The notes: generated by a model from the sequence alone, not told the origin. A stretch of DNA of 47,934 bases from an uncultured Flavobacteriales bacterium (GCA_946479985.1 CAMLIF010000017.1:1-47934); one strand, 5' to 3'; counted from the first letter of the stretch, positions 1-8,783 are shown. Numbers and translations are program-made.

Positions 1-82
1 AATAAAAGTAAAGAAAATTTAGATTTCTCTTGGAGGTTAACACAGAATCTATGTGCTTTTCTATGTGACTATGTGTTAATAA
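1..82. repeat. Intergenic stretch with CTATGTG repeats
   Basis: This short non-coding stretch lies downstream of the receptor gene on the minus strand. The heptamer CTATGTG occurs three times (49-55, 61-67, 69-75). Its phrase-like composition (TGTG, CTATGTG, GTTAATAA) resembles degenerate low-copy sequences elsewhere between genes in this window (about 16390-16490 and 43060-43260). No hairpin with a T-run is visible, so I do not call a terminator. Confidence 0.4.
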
Positions 83-2491
83 TCAATCTTCCCCCAATCG
101 AAAAGAATACTGCGCCATAATAGTAATGGGCTGTTCAATTTTAAGCGGACGTAAAGAATAGGTTTTATTCAAAACATTGGTTCCGATCAGCGCAATTTTG
201 TGCTTTTTATTCAGTGGATAAGAAATGCGTGCATCCAGGATAAAATTACCATGGCGGTTGGCGTTAAAATAATCCATATAACGAATGTTCTGAATGTAGG
301 GCGCACTAACCGTAAACTCTTCAAACTCCTTGATGATCTTATCCATGTTCACGATCTTGCTGAAATACTTTACGCTCACACCGATAGCTAATTTTTGATT
401 GAAACTCCATTCTACATCGGCTTTTACATTGTGAAGGAAGCGGTATTTCAAAATGCGCGATGCCGAATCGAGTGATGTGGAATTGTAACTAAATTTTCTG
501 TTGAAATCGTCAGTAGCGTATATGTAATCAGGATTTAACGTCTTTGGAACAATGTAGTTGTATCCGATCAGGAATTTGAAATTGTGTTTTTCTTTCAGTT
601 TATATTCTCCTGCAAATGATAAGTCAATTCCCTGAACGCGTGAACGTCCGGTATTCAAAAACTTAAACCCCGCAAAAGAAGTCGGACTGGCAATGTCCCA
701 AATTCCAAACATATATTCAATCGTGTTTTGGTATTCCTGCCAGAAGAATGCGGCATCAAAAAGAGCCATGAGTCCGCCAAATTTCATTCCCTGCTTTACA
801 CCGAATTCTGCGTTCCAGCTGCTCTCGGCTTTTAGCTCGGGATTAGAAAAAACACCGAAATTACCAACACCTGTTTTGATATAACGTTCTGTGATTGTTG
901 GAAACCGGAAACCTTGCCCGAAGGAAGTTCTTAAATAAGTTGCTTTGTGTAAACGAATACTCGAACCGGCTCGCACAACGGGTTTATTGGCGGTTTCAGT
1001 TCCGTCGTTCAAATCAAAATGTTCTAATCTTGCACCGACCGATAAGTTCAAACGATCCTTAATTTTTTTCTCCAGCTGCGTATATCCCGAAAGATTAAAA
1101 AGCGTATTTGTTTTACTTCCCGAACCAACGTAAATATTCGAATAACTATGGGTATGAGTGGCAGTTAATCCGCCGATAAATTGAATTTTTTTAAGTGATT
1201 CAAAAATAGTTTTGTACTGGTAATCGGCGTAGAGAACTGTTGCCTGATTGCTTTGATTGGCGCTCATATCATTTACCGTTCGAAGCATTCGTGTTCGTAA
1301 AGAGTGCTTTGAGTTATTGCCTGTAAGGAAGTTTAAGGTTGGATCAACGTGAAAAATCAGCTGATCAACTAAAAACATAGCTCCCGGATATGCCCTGTAA
1401 ATACCGGATGTATCATCTAACCATGCAAAGATCATATTTGTTCTGGAAAGCATGAAGTTTGTATTCAATCCGTAACTTAATCCGCGGTGTTTTTTGGAAT
1501 GATACACAAAACTTCCGTTCAAACGCGCTTTCTGACTCGACATGCGTTTCGCACTGAAATTCGAAATAGTATCCTTTTGAACGAGTGTGTCGGTAACAGG
1601 TGGACCTATATATCCATGATCGTAGTTGAAATTACTTCCAAATACCAAATCCCAGTTTCCTTTTTTCACCGAATGAAGCAGATTTGCGCCATATATCAGC
1701 GGTTGATCATCGTACCAGGTAGTTGACCGTTCTTTTGGACTTCCGTACAGACCTGAGTAAATATTTACTTTAGTTAGCGGAGTAGAAGTTGGGTAAGCCG
1801 TTCGAATATTGATTGATCCTGAAAGAGCCGAAGAACCTGAAAGAACGGATGCTGCTCCTTTGATTATTTCTACCTGGCTGATGTTTTCTACGGGAATAAA
1901 TCCCCATTCCGGCCGACCCGCGTCTCCTGAAAGCATTGGCATATCGTCTACTAAAACTGCGACTTTTGAACCAACGCCAAAAGTAAATCCGCTTCCGCCT
2001 CTGATTTGCGGTTCGCCGTCAAGAATATTTAAACCGGGAGTTTGGTCCAGAACGGTTTCTATGCTTCGTGTGTTTTTACTTTCAATCAAATGCGGTTTAA
2101 TGACTTCCATAGAAACTGTCTGTTCCTCCAATGGTGTATCGAATTTCCCGACCTTGATCACAACCTCCTCAATTAAGCCTTTTTTTCTGCTAAGTTCAAT
2201 AATAATGGATTCCGAATAGATTTCAGTGTTTAATTCAATGGAATCGGCGATGTAATCCGGATGTGAAATCCGGACCCAATAGGTGCCTGTTGGTAATGAA
2301 AAACCAAAAACACCATTTGAGGCGCTTTTGGTTTCATATAGTATTGTTTCTATTTCTGCTGTAAGTATAGCGCCTGAAACCACCTCTCCACTTTCTCCAA
2401 AAACAGTTCCTTTGATTTCGTTTTGAGCGTAGAAAAATAGTGGAGCGCAAAAAGCAACTCCCAAAAGCATATACTTGAAAAGAAAAGTCAT
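83..2491 (-). CDS. TonB-dependent outer-membrane receptor
   Basis: An 802-residue outer-membrane receptor expected to import a ligand using TonB energy. A signal peptide (about residues 1-22, ending FFYAQ) is followed by a carboxypeptidase-D regulatory-like beta-sandwich (about 25-105), a plug domain (about 120-235, with the pattern IRGGSGFTFG and VEIIKGAASVLSGSSALSGSIN) and a long beta-barrel rich in aromatic residues. The length is usual for the family. The start lies 6 bases after the stop of the T9SS-sorted protein on the same strand, so the two are probably cotranscribed. The ligand cannot be read from the sequence. There is no SusD partner, which argues against a classical SusCD glycan system; a siderophore, metal, vitamin or peptide ligand is possible. 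Family certain, substrate unknown. Confidence 0.93.
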   Translation of the reverse strand: MTFLFKYMLLGVAFCAPLFFYAQNEIKGTVFGESGEVVSGAILTAEIETILYETKSASNGVFGFSLPTGTYWVRISHPDYIADSIELNTEIYSESIIIELSRKKGLIEEVVIKVGKFDTPLEEQTVSMEVIKPHLIESKNTRSIETVLDQTPGLNILDGEPQIRGGSGFTFGVGSKVAVLVDDMPMLSGDAGRPEWGFIPVENISQVEIIKGAASVLSGSSALSGSINIRTAYPTSTPLTKVNIYSGLYGSPKERSTTWYDDQPLIYGANLLHSVKKGNWDLVFGSNFNYDHGYIGPPVTDTLVQKDTISNFSAKRMSSQKARLNGSFVYHSKKHRGLSYGLNTNFMLSRTNMIFAWLDDTSGIYRAYPGAMFLVDQLIFHVDPTLNFLTGNNSKHSLRTRMLRTVNDMSANQSNQATVLYADYQYKTIFESLKKIQFIGGLTATHTHSYSNIYVGSGSKTNTLFNLSGYTQLEKKIKDRLNLSVGARLEHFDLNDGTETANKPVVRAGSSIRLHKATYLRTSFGQGFRFPTITERYIKTGVGNFGVFSNPELKAESSWNAEFGVKQGMKFGGLMALFDAAFFWQEYQNTIEYMFGIWDIASPTSFAGFKFLNTGRSRVQGIDLSFAGEYKLKEKHNFKFLIGYNYIVPKTLNPDYIYATDDFNRKFSYNSTSLDSASRILKYRFLHNVKADVEWSFNQKLAIGVSVKYFSKIVNMDKIIKEFEEFTVSAPYIQNIRYMDYFNANRHGNFILDARISYPLNKKHKIALIGTNVLNKTYSLRPLKIEQPITIMAQYSFRLGED

Positions 2492-2497
2492 TTAAAG

Positions 2498-3442
2498 TTA
2501 GTAGACAACGATTTTGTGAACGTATTCTTTTCCATCAGATGAAAGAATAACGAAGTAAACTCCGGCAGTAGCTATGTCGAAAGTTTGCTCAGTAGTTCCT
2601 CTGGCAATTGTATGGCCTTCACTTGTGGTAATTGCCACAGCTAAGGTTGCACCTTCCTTTGCTTTAAAAGTTATTCTTCCGTTAGCGTTAACAACCTGAA
2701 CCGGTGACGCAGATTCTTCTTCAACACTCAACGGATTGTATATTAACTCCATATCATCAACCAGCAAAATATCATTGTCTGTACCTCCACCCGGTGTTTT
2801 GTTTGTTGTGAATGTCAATAAAATGAATGCAGGAGTTGAAGCCGGTCCGGAATAAGTAAACGGAACTGCCATACGCACCCAATTTCCATCAGTCTTTGCG
2901 AAGTTCTTGATTGCAGTACCAACAATATGCGGTAATGAATTTGCATCACTCGGGTCTCTGAATTCGTAATTGTCGTGAATGATCGTCGCAATACGTGCAG
3001 AATCGGTTGTATTACCGCTGGCAGGGGCGAACTTTGCCCAAAAAACCACTGAGTCCGGCTGAACATCAATTGCTTCTGAAAAATTAGCGTCTGCAATTAT
3101 AGAGGAGTTGTAGTTACTGGCATTTGCCGGCGAAGCACTTCCCATGTTAATCTTTCCAACCGTACAGTTTCCGTTGGCTATAACGCCCAGAACGCTGTTT
3201 GAGAAAATCATAAGCGACTTGGTGCCGGTTGTTCCCGGTCGTACATCTGTTGAACTTTCACATTGGTCTGTTGCTGCCCAGCTTAAACTTCCTCCGGCCG
3301 TTAAAAAACTGTTCCAGTTTGTTGGCTCTTCACCTGATGCAACAGTTTCCCATGCTTCAAAATTCGAATTGGCAATTTGTACCTGAGACCAGGAGCTTAG
3401 TGATGTTCCGATAAGTAAAATAGATAGTAATTGTTTCTTCAT
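2498..3442 (-). CDS. Secreted T9SS-sorted protein, PCMD-like domain
   Basis: A 314-residue exported protein. It has a signal peptide (about 1-19, ending SWSQ), a central beta-rich region (about 22-235) and a C-terminal type A T9SS sorting domain (about 245-314, with GVYFVILSSDGK near the end). The central region, beginning NSNFEAWE and containing DSVVFWAKF and LLVDDMEL, resembles the putative carbohydrate-metabolism domain (PCMD) and related jelly-roll folds; this is recognition by eye only. It is the first gene of a probable two-gene operon with the TonB-dependent receptor. That suggests a surface protein that captures or presents the receptor's ligand. Its start faces the divergent gene at 3534 across 91 bases. 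Confident that it is a T9SS cargo, tentative on the fold. Confidence 0.85.
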   Translation of the reverse strand: MKKQLLSILLIGTSLSSWSQVQIANSNFEAWETVASGEEPTNWNSFLTAGGSLSWAATDQCESSTDVRPGTTGTKSLMIFSNSVLGVIANGNCTVGKINMGSASPANASNYNSSIIADANFSEAIDVQPDSVVFWAKFAPASGNTTDSARIATIIHDNYEFRDPSDANSLPHIVGTAIKNFAKTDGNWVRMAVPFTYSGPASTPAFILLTFTTNKTPGGGTDNDILLVDDMELIYNPLSVEEESASPVQVVNANGRITFKAKEGATLAVAITTSEGHTIARGTTEQTFDIATAGVYFVILSSDGKEYVHKIVVY

Positions 3443-3521
3443 AATAGAGGGTTTTTAGTTTCACAAGTTATTGTTTTTTCAGGAAATGATTCCATTTCAT
3501 TCTTCAATTCTCCGGGAAGAA

Positions 3522-3529
3522 TATATTTG
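3522..3529 (+). promoter_or_regulatory. Bacteroidota -7 element, TATATTTG
   Basis: An exact match to TAnnTTTG, only 4 bases before the ATG at 3534. In this phylum transcription starts a few bases after the element, so the mRNA would begin at or next to the start codon. No clear -33 TTG is visible at the usual spacing. Confidence 0.55.
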
Positions 3530-3533
3530 CAGT

Positions 3534-4148
3534 ATGAAACTGATCAGTGCCTTTTTAATCCTATTCATCACGAACCAGGTTTCAGCTCAATTCAATCAAA
3601 ATGTCGGACATGTTTGGTTAAAGAGCGGATTTGGACGTGTGGATTCAGCAAATTTACAAACTTATGGCGTTTCTGCTGAATTTTTAATTCATGAAAGAGT
3701 TGGATTGAACTATAATCTTGAATTTGTTCATCGGAACGATAATATTTACCAGATCCATACTTCTGCCGGATTGCTGTTGGGACCGCCACTGATTCTGTTT
3801 GGTATTCTTACAACCAATAATACAAATCCGAATTCGGTTTTTGATCTGGGTGCCCTGGGAGTTGTCGGCGGAATCATTCTGTTGGTTGCCCCTGATGGAG
3901 TTTCGTACCACATTCCTGTCCGGTATCATTGGGATGTGTCGCCTTACGCGAATTTCCTGGGTGTCGATTTCGTGAAAAACAACAATTCCGACAAATGGTA
4001 TTTGCGTTACGCGGGTTCGTACGGATGCAAAGTTACCTACTGGCAGGAAGGTGGCTTAACCTTTAATGCTTTTTCGGAAACCCGGAAAGTAGCCGGAATG
4101 GGTTGGAGCTTTGGCGGTGGTTTCGGAATCGGGTATTCCTGGCAATAG
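3534..4148 (+). CDS. Predicted envelope protein of unknown function
   Basis: A 204-residue protein I do not recognise. It starts with a signal peptide (about 1-19, MKLISAFLILF then VSAQ). The rest is rich in glycine and aromatic residues with alternating hydrophobic stretches, and ends GGGFGIGYSW, which is typical of small outer-membrane beta-barrels in this phylum. Two hydrophobic glycine-rich stretches (about 80-95 and 105-120) could instead be membrane-associated. The frame is open upstream to 3471, but the -7 element at 3522-3529 and the signal peptide both favour the ATG at 3534. It is transcribed alone, divergent from the T9SS-sorted protein. No function is claimed. Confidence 0.7.
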   Translation: MKLISAFLILFITNQVSAQFNQNVGHVWLKSGFGRVDSANLQTYGVSAEFLIHERVGLNYNLEFVHRNDNIYQIHTSAGLLLGPPLILFGILTTNNTNPNSVFDLGALGVVGGIILLVAPDGVSYHIPVRYHWDVSPYANFLGVDFVKNNNSDKWYLRYAGSYGCKVTYWQEGGLTFNAFSETRKVAGMGWSFGGGFGIGYSWQ

Positions 4149-4256
4149 AGATATAAACCTTTTTCTTCTTGTTTGGTAAATCGTTCTAGTTCATTTTCTC
4201 TATATTTCTTTTACGTTAATGCTTTCTTACCACGTTCATTTCATTCAATAATCAAT

Positions 4257-4264
4257 TACTTTTG
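4257..4264 (+). promoter_or_regulatory. Bacteroidota -7 element, TACTTTTG
   Basis: An exact TAnnTTTG match 5 bases before the ATG of the M42 peptidase gene. A weak TTC about 20 bases upstream (4234-4236) may serve as the -33 element. The spacing again predicts a leaderless or nearly leaderless transcript. Confidence 0.55.
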
Positions 4265-4269
4265 GGGTC

Positions 4270-5313
4270 ATGCGTTTAGACTTATTAGAAGAATTATGTA
4301 TTACGCCCGGTGCTCCGGGATTCGAAGAGCCGATCAGGAAGGTTGTTTTACGCGAACTGGAAGGGCTTTGTGATGAAGTGAAGATCGACAACATGGGAAA
4401 TGTATATGCTGTCAGATCCGGGTCGAATGACGAAGTGGCAATGGTTGGTGCACACATGGATGAGATTGGTTTCATGGTGACTCACATTGATGATAAAGGA
4501 TTTGTACGCTTTACAACTCTCGGCGGTTTCGACCCGAAAACATTAACTGCTCAGCGGGTAATTATTCATGGAAAGAAAGATATTCTGGGAGTTATGGCTT
4601 CCAAACCAATCCATGTAATGACCACCGAGGAACGAAATAAAGTAGCAAAACTGACAGATTACTTCATAGATACCGGTTTAACAGCTGAAGAAGTGAAGGA
4701 ACTCGTAACAATTGGTGATTCAGTAACACGCGAACGAAGCTTTGTTCAAATGGGAGAATGTGTCAATTGTAAATCGCTGGATAATCGTTTGGCAGTGTTC
4801 ATTTCTATTGAAACCTTAAGAAATCTCAAAGGGAAGAGCTTACCGAATACACTGTATATGGTTTTCACCGTGCAGGAAGAAGTGGGAATCCGCGGGGCAA
4901 ACGTAGCAAGTTTAGCCATTCAGCCTAAATTTGGGTTCGGACTTGATACTACAATTGCTTTTGATCTTCCGGGTGCTCCGGCTCATGAACAAATAACACA
5001 GCTTGGAGGAGGAACCGCCATTAAAATCATGGATTCTTCTACTATCTGTGACGTGCGAATGGTTCGGTTCATGAAAGAAGTTGCCGATAGAAATAAAATA
5101 AAGTGGCAGCCTGAAATTCTAACTGCAGGTGGAACAGACACTGCAGGTATTCAACGGATGTCGGCTGGTGGTTCTATTGCTGGTGCTATATCTATTCCAA
5201 CACGACATTTACATCAGGTTATTGAAATGGCCCACACAAAAGATATTCAGGGATCAATTGATTTGTTAACGGCTTGTCTGCTTGAGCTGGACCAGTTTAA
5301 ACTTAATTACTAG
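4270..5313 (+). CDS. M42 family metallo-aminopeptidase
   Basis: A 347-residue cytoplasmic peptidase of the M42 (TET aminopeptidase / glutamyl aminopeptidase) family, expected to trim N-terminal residues from peptides with two metal ions. The metal and catalytic positions are all visible: His62 and Asp64 in GAHMDE, Asp171 in KSLDNR, Glu203-Glu204 in VQEEVG, Asp226 in GLDTT and His315 in TRHLHQ. Its length is normal. It begins a plus-strand run and is followed after 2 bases by the endonuclease/exonuclease/phosphatase lipoprotein, so these two are probably one transcript. Family is clear; substrate preference cannot be told from sequence. Confidence 0.95.
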   Translation: MRLDLLEELCITPGAPGFEEPIRKVVLRELEGLCDEVKIDNMGNVYAVRSGSNDEVAMVGAHMDEIGFMVTHIDDKGFVRFTTLGGFDPKTLTAQRVIIHGKKDILGVMASKPIHVMTTEERNKVAKLTDYFIDTGLTAEEVKELVTIGDSVTRERSFVQMGECVNCKSLDNRLAVFISIETLRNLKGKSLPNTLYMVFTVQEEVGIRGANVASLAIQPKFGFGLDTTIAFDLPGAPAHEQITQLGGGTAIKIMDSSTICDVRMVRFMKEVADRNKIKWQPEILTAGGTDTAGIQRMSAGGSIAGAISIPTRHLHQVIEMAHTKDIQGSIDLLTACLLELDQFKLNY

Positions 5314-5315
5314 TT

Positions 5316-6365
5316 ATGAAAAAATACTTATTTCCGATCGCATTCGGATTAACAGCAATCATTGGAATTTCGTGTAACTTCGAAACTCAGCAAAAACCGG
5401 AACTTCCTGTTACGTTGCAATCCTATCACGGCCGGTCAATTGTTTTTTACAACGTAGAGAATTTATTTGATACTATCAATCAGACAGATGTGATTGATGA
5501 AGAATTCCTGCCGGACGGAAAGTTGCAATGGACTAAAGAGCGATACCAAACTAAACTCGATCATTTGTCGCAGGTAATTACAACGAATCTGAAAGAGAAT
5601 CCTGTATTAATTGGTTTAGTGGAAATTGAGAATGGTTCTGTAGTCATGGATTTGGCGAAAACAGGAAGACTTGCTAATACGAAATACAAATTGGCGCATA
5701 AGGATTCACCGGACGCACGCGGAATTGATTGTGCATTGCTTTACGATTCAGACAGATTTAAACCGTTAGTTATAACTAACTTATTGGTTTCAATTGACTC
5801 AATCCCATCCTTCAAAACAAGAGATATTCTATACGTAAAAGGAGAGTTACAAGGAAAACGAACTATGCACATTTTTGTCAATCACTGGCCATCCAGAAGA
5901 GGTGGTGAAGCTGAATCTGAAATCAAACGAGTTCGCGCTGCGGAAGTTGCAAGAGCTAAAATAGATGAGATTTTGAAAGACGATCCGAAAGCAAATATCA
6001 TTCTGATGGGAGATTTCAATGATCACCCGAATAATAAATCGATTGAAAATATCCTGAAAGCAAAACAGATCACCGATAAAAAAGCAGATTTATACAATTT
6101 ACTGTACGACGATCATCTGGCTGGATTGGGAACGCATAACTACAACAATAAATGGGGAGTTTTAGATCAGTTTATCGTATCAAAATCTTTGTATAATGGG
6201 AAACGTAAAGTCAAACTTTTAACTAAAGATGCCGTTATTGTAAAGGAAGACTTCCAGTTATACACTGCGGGAGATGGAACAAAAAAACCGGCAACAACGT
6301 ACGGCGGATCAAAATATTATGGTGGTTATTCAGATCATTTGCCCATTCAATTGACACTTAAATAA
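5316..6365 (+). CDS. Endonuclease/exonuclease/phosphatase lipoprotein
   Basis: A 349-residue protein of the EEP (DNase I-like) superfamily. The N-terminus has a lipoprotein signal ending in the lipobox GISC (Cys20), so it is probably anchored in the envelope. EEP motifs appear in order: FYNVENLFDT, LVEIEN (catalytic Glu), FVNHWPSR, ILMGDFND and YSDHLPI. Proteins of this class in Bacteroidota cleave nucleic acids or phosphodiesters outside the cytoplasm; which applies here is unknown. The gene starts 2 bases after the M42 peptidase stop. A purine/pyrimidine inverted repeat follows the stop (6384-6418). Confidence 0.9.
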   Translation: MKKYLFPIAFGLTAIIGISCNFETQQKPELPVTLQSYHGRSIVFYNVENLFDTINQTDVIDEEFLPDGKLQWTKERYQTKLDHLSQVITTNLKENPVLIGLVEIENGSVVMDLAKTGRLANTKYKLAHKDSPDARGIDCALLYDSDRFKPLVITNLLVSIDSIPSFKTRDILYVKGELQGKRTMHIFVNHWPSRRGGEAESEIKRVRAAEVARAKIDEILKDDPKANIILMGDFNDHPNNKSIENILKAKQITDKKADLYNLLYDDHLAGLGTHNYNNKWGVLDQFIVSKSLYNGKRKVKLLTKDAVIVKEDFQLYTAGDGTKKPATTYGGSKYYGGYSDHLPIQLTLK

Positions 6366-6383
6366 GAAGAAAAGAGAAATAGA

Positions 6384-6418
6384 GAAAAGTTGAAAAAGGG
6401 ATATTTATTCAACTTTTC
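6384..6418. repeat. Inverted repeat between EEP and RDD genes
   Basis: Perfect 11-base arms (GAAAAGTTGAA at 6384-6394, its complement at 6408-6418) enclose a 13-base loop. The flanks extend the pattern imperfectly: purine-rich at 6364-6383, pyrimidine-rich at 6419-6450. The whole could fold into a long A/G:T/C hairpin and act as a weak terminator, but GC content is low. Confidence 0.5.
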
Positions 6419-6480
6419 CTTCTTTCCTCTTTCGACTTTTCCTCTTTTATAAGTAATTTTCTGTTTTCAATCGAACTTGA

Positions 6481-7221
6481 ATGAGCAGTATCACATTTAA
6501 AACAGCCCAGTATGTAAATATCGATTACGAATTAGCGAATCCGTTTGTTCGTGCCGTAGCTTCGTTTTTAGATGCACTGGCTTTTCTGATTTACTTTCTC
6601 ATTGCTTACAATGTTCTCGATCTTAGTTTCTTCGATCTGAAAGCAGATGGAGCAGCTGCAGTTTACGCAATTCTGTTCCGCATCCCGTGGTTTATCTATT
6701 CGCCAACAATGGAATATTTCACCAATGGCCGTTCGCTTGGAAAATGGATCATGGGAATTCGTGTTGTTAAAGTTACCGGTGAAACTGCCGGGTTAAGAGA
6801 ATACTTTACCCGCTGGATCTTCCGTGTTGTAGACATTTGGGTTGGTGCATTTGGCTTTTTAGGATTACTTATTGCAGGAACCTCTGAACGCAACCAGCGC
6901 TTGGGAGATCTTATGGCGAATACGGTAGTTATTAAAACATCGAATTCTCAGATGTATTCGCTATCTGATGTGCTGAACATCAAAACTTCTACTAATCACG
7001 AAGTCAAATATCCTGCCGTTAAACGTTTTTCGGATGAGGATATGATGTTGATCAAAACAACAATTTTACGGGTCAAAAATTATCCGAACGAAGAGAATAG
7101 AAAGTTCGCAATCGGACTTGCGCATGAAACAGCGCGTTTAATAGGCCTGGAGGAAACTCCGGCTAAGAAAATGGAATTTCTGCAAACTGTTTTGCAGGAT
7201 TATGTTGTAATTACCAGATAA
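6481..7221 (+). CDS. RDD family membrane protein
   Basis: A 246-residue integral membrane protein. The RDD signature is present near the N-terminus (FVRAVASFLDALAFLIYF, about 24-41), followed by hydrophobic segments around 32-50, 60-76 and 113-128 and the conserved GRSLGKWIMGIRV segment. The C-terminal 80 residues are soluble. RDD proteins have been linked to ion transport in a few bacteria, but the general role is unknown. Its stop is one base from the rsmI start, so the two are almost certainly cotranscribed. Confidence 0.9.
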   Translation: MSSITFKTAQYVNIDYELANPFVRAVASFLDALAFLIYFLIAYNVLDLSFFDLKADGAAAVYAILFRIPWFIYSPTMEYFTNGRSLGKWIMGIRVVKVTGETAGLREYFTRWIFRVVDIWVGAFGFLGLLIAGTSERNQRLGDLMANTVVIKTSNSQMYSLSDVLNIKTSTNHEVKYPAVKRFSDEDMMLIKTTILRVKNYPNEENRKFAIGLAHETARLIGLEETPAKKMEFLQTVLQDYVVITR

Positions 7222-7222
7222 A

Positions 7223-7894
7223 ATGGGCCATCTTACGGTTGTGCCAACCCCGGTTGGAAATTTAGAGGATATAACTTTACGCGCAATTCGGTTGTTGCGT
7301 GAAGCTGATTTGATTTACTCGGAAGATACCCGAGTAACAATGAGGCTGCTTTCGCATCTTGAAATTACCGGTAAGAAACTGGTTCCGTTTCATGCACATA
7401 ACGAACATAAACAGTTGGAACGCTGTGTGGAAAGTGTTAAAACGAATACCACAACAGTGTTGGTTTCTGATGCCGGTACTCCTGCAATTTCAGATCCCGG
7501 ATTTTTGTTGGTTCGTGCGTGTGTGGAAGCAGGACTGAAAGTAGAGTGCTTGCCTGGTCCAACGGCTTTTGTTCCCGCTCTGGTTGGAAGCGGTTTTCCA
7601 TGCGATCGTTTTGTTTACGAAGGTTTCCTTCCGCATAAAAAAGGAAGACAAACCAAATGGCTTTCCATTCTGGAAGAAGAACGTACCGTTGTTTTCTACG
7701 AATCGCCACATCGTATTATCAAAGCGCTGGAAGAATGCGTTGCCATTCTCGGCCCGGAAAGACAGGTGTGTGTGGCACGTGAAATCAGTAAGTTTTACGA
7801 AGAATTCAAACGCGGCACATCACAGGAAGTACTAGATTACTACAAAGCAAATCCCCCGAAGGGAGAAATCGTCTTACTCATAAAAGGAATCTAA
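7223..7894 (+). CDS. rsmI: 16S rRNA (cytidine-1402-2'-O)-methyltransferase
   Basis: A 223-residue SAM-dependent tetrapyrrole-methylase-fold enzyme that methylates the ribose of C1402 in the ribosomal decoding centre. Motifs are clear: VVPTPVGNLEDITLRA at the N-terminus, YSEDTR, VSDAGTPAISDPG, and CLPGPTAFVPAL. It is shorter than the E. coli enzyme (about 286 residues) and ends after the methylase fold, lacking the C-terminal extension; this looks like a compact family form, not a truncation. It follows the RDD gene by one base. Confidence 0.95.
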   Translation: MGHLTVVPTPVGNLEDITLRAIRLLREADLIYSEDTRVTMRLLSHLEITGKKLVPFHAHNEHKQLERCVESVKTNTTTVLVSDAGTPAISDPGFLLVRACVEAGLKVECLPGPTAFVPALVGSGFPCDRFVYEGFLPHKKGRQTKWLSILEEERTVVFYESPHRIIKALEECVAILGPERQVCVAREISKFYEEFKRGTSQEVLDYYKANPPKGEIVLLIKGI

Positions 7895-7920
7895 GATTCA
7901 GAAAAAGTGAGCTGATCTGC

Positions 7921-7968
7921 GCAGTCAGTCTGAGTGTCCGCCGCGGCGGATGTATCGAAGACTACTGC
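7921..7968. repeat. REP-like nested palindrome between convergent genes
   Basis: A 14-base perfect palindrome (TCCGCCGCGGCGGA, 7937-7950) sits inside a larger inverted repeat: GCAGTCAGTCT (7921-7931) pairs with AGACTACTGC (7959-7968) with one bulged C. It lies between the convergent rsmI and universal stress protein genes and overlaps the latter's stop codon. No T-run follows, so a classical terminator is not called. A related GC-rich core occurs at 25152-25162. Confidence 0.7.
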
Positions 7969-8783
7969 GTAATAAACCCGAATTGAGCGCCGGAAGAAGT
8001 GTCTTCACCGTCAAATGTCATCACCGGAATTCCCAATGGATTTTCTGCTAATCCCTGTACCAGATTGTTACTGAAAATATGGAAATTATCCTGGTAATAA
8101 GTTACAGCAAGAAGATGAGCATCCACTTCTTTGCAGTATTCAAGCAATTCATTTTCGAAATTGCTTTCGTTCAACAAATGGACGGTAGACGAAAGACCGT
8201 GCTGCTGCAGATAATCGTTCACAACCCGAATGTTTACGTCAATTTTGGACATGAAGTTCTCATCAGTATAGCGTTCTCCAACAACATATACTTTCGAATT
8301 AAAGATCTTCGCAATCTGAGCGGCATATTTTACAACCTGAATACTTTCTTTGGCTAAATCAATGGTCATTACGATGTTTTTGATCTTGTGGAATGAAGTG
8401 TCTTCCTGGATCAGGATAATCGGAATGTGACTGTTAGAGATAACAGATAATGCCGGGCTTCCAAAGATTTTTTGCCATCGTGAAGCTCCGTGAGTTCCCA
8501 TGATAATGAGTTGAACTCCGATCGAATCGGCAATTATTCCAATATCACGTAATACTTTTCCAATTACAACACGCGTAGTTATTTTTACGCCTTCCGTCTG
8601 ATGTTTAGCTGCAAGGTCACGAATATCTGCTTCAGCGGCTATTCGCTCCTTTGCATTTGAAATAATGTGTAAGAGTACTATTTCTCCTTTGTTATATTTT
8701 GCCGAATCCAAAGCAAAGACAAGCGCGTTTTCTGTTACCGGAGTAAAATCAATTGGGACGAGATAGCTGAAAGCAGTTTCCAT
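7962..8783 (-). CDS. Tandem universal stress protein
   Basis: A 273-residue cytoplasmic protein made of two universal stress protein domains (about 1-140 and 145-265). The first begins FSYLVPIDFTPVTENAL and keeps an ATP-binding-like loop (MGTHGASRWQKIFGS); the second begins IVMTIDLAKES and has a degenerate loop, so it probably binds nucleotide poorly. Such tandem proteins are common in Bacteroidota and usually respond to stress or growth arrest. The stop lies within the REP-like palindrome shared with convergent rsmI. The start faces the oxidoreductase gene across 88 bases. Confidence 0.9.
   Translation of the reverse strand: METAFSYLVPIDFTPVTENALVFALDSAKYNKGEIVLLHIISNAKERIAAEADIRDLAAKHQTEGVKITTRVVIGKVLRDIGIIADSIGVQLIIMGTHGASRWQKIFGSPALSVISNSHIPIILIQEDTSFHKIKNIVMTIDLAKESIQVVKYAAQIAKIFNSKVYVVGERYTDENFMSKIDVNIRVVNDYLQQHGLSSTVHLLNESNFENELLEYCKEVDAHLLAVTYYQDNFHIFSNNLVQGLAENPLGIPVMTFDGEDTSSGAQFGFITQ

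Noticed and set aside
1809..2219. A 136-codon plus-strand reading frame inside the TonB-dependent receptor gene
   Set aside because: It lies wholly antisense to a clear receptor gene, has no recognisable domain, and lacks a promoter-like -7 element.
7223..7894. Possible truncation of rsmI
   Set aside because: The methylase fold is complete and ends cleanly; shorter forms than the E. coli protein are expected in this phylum.
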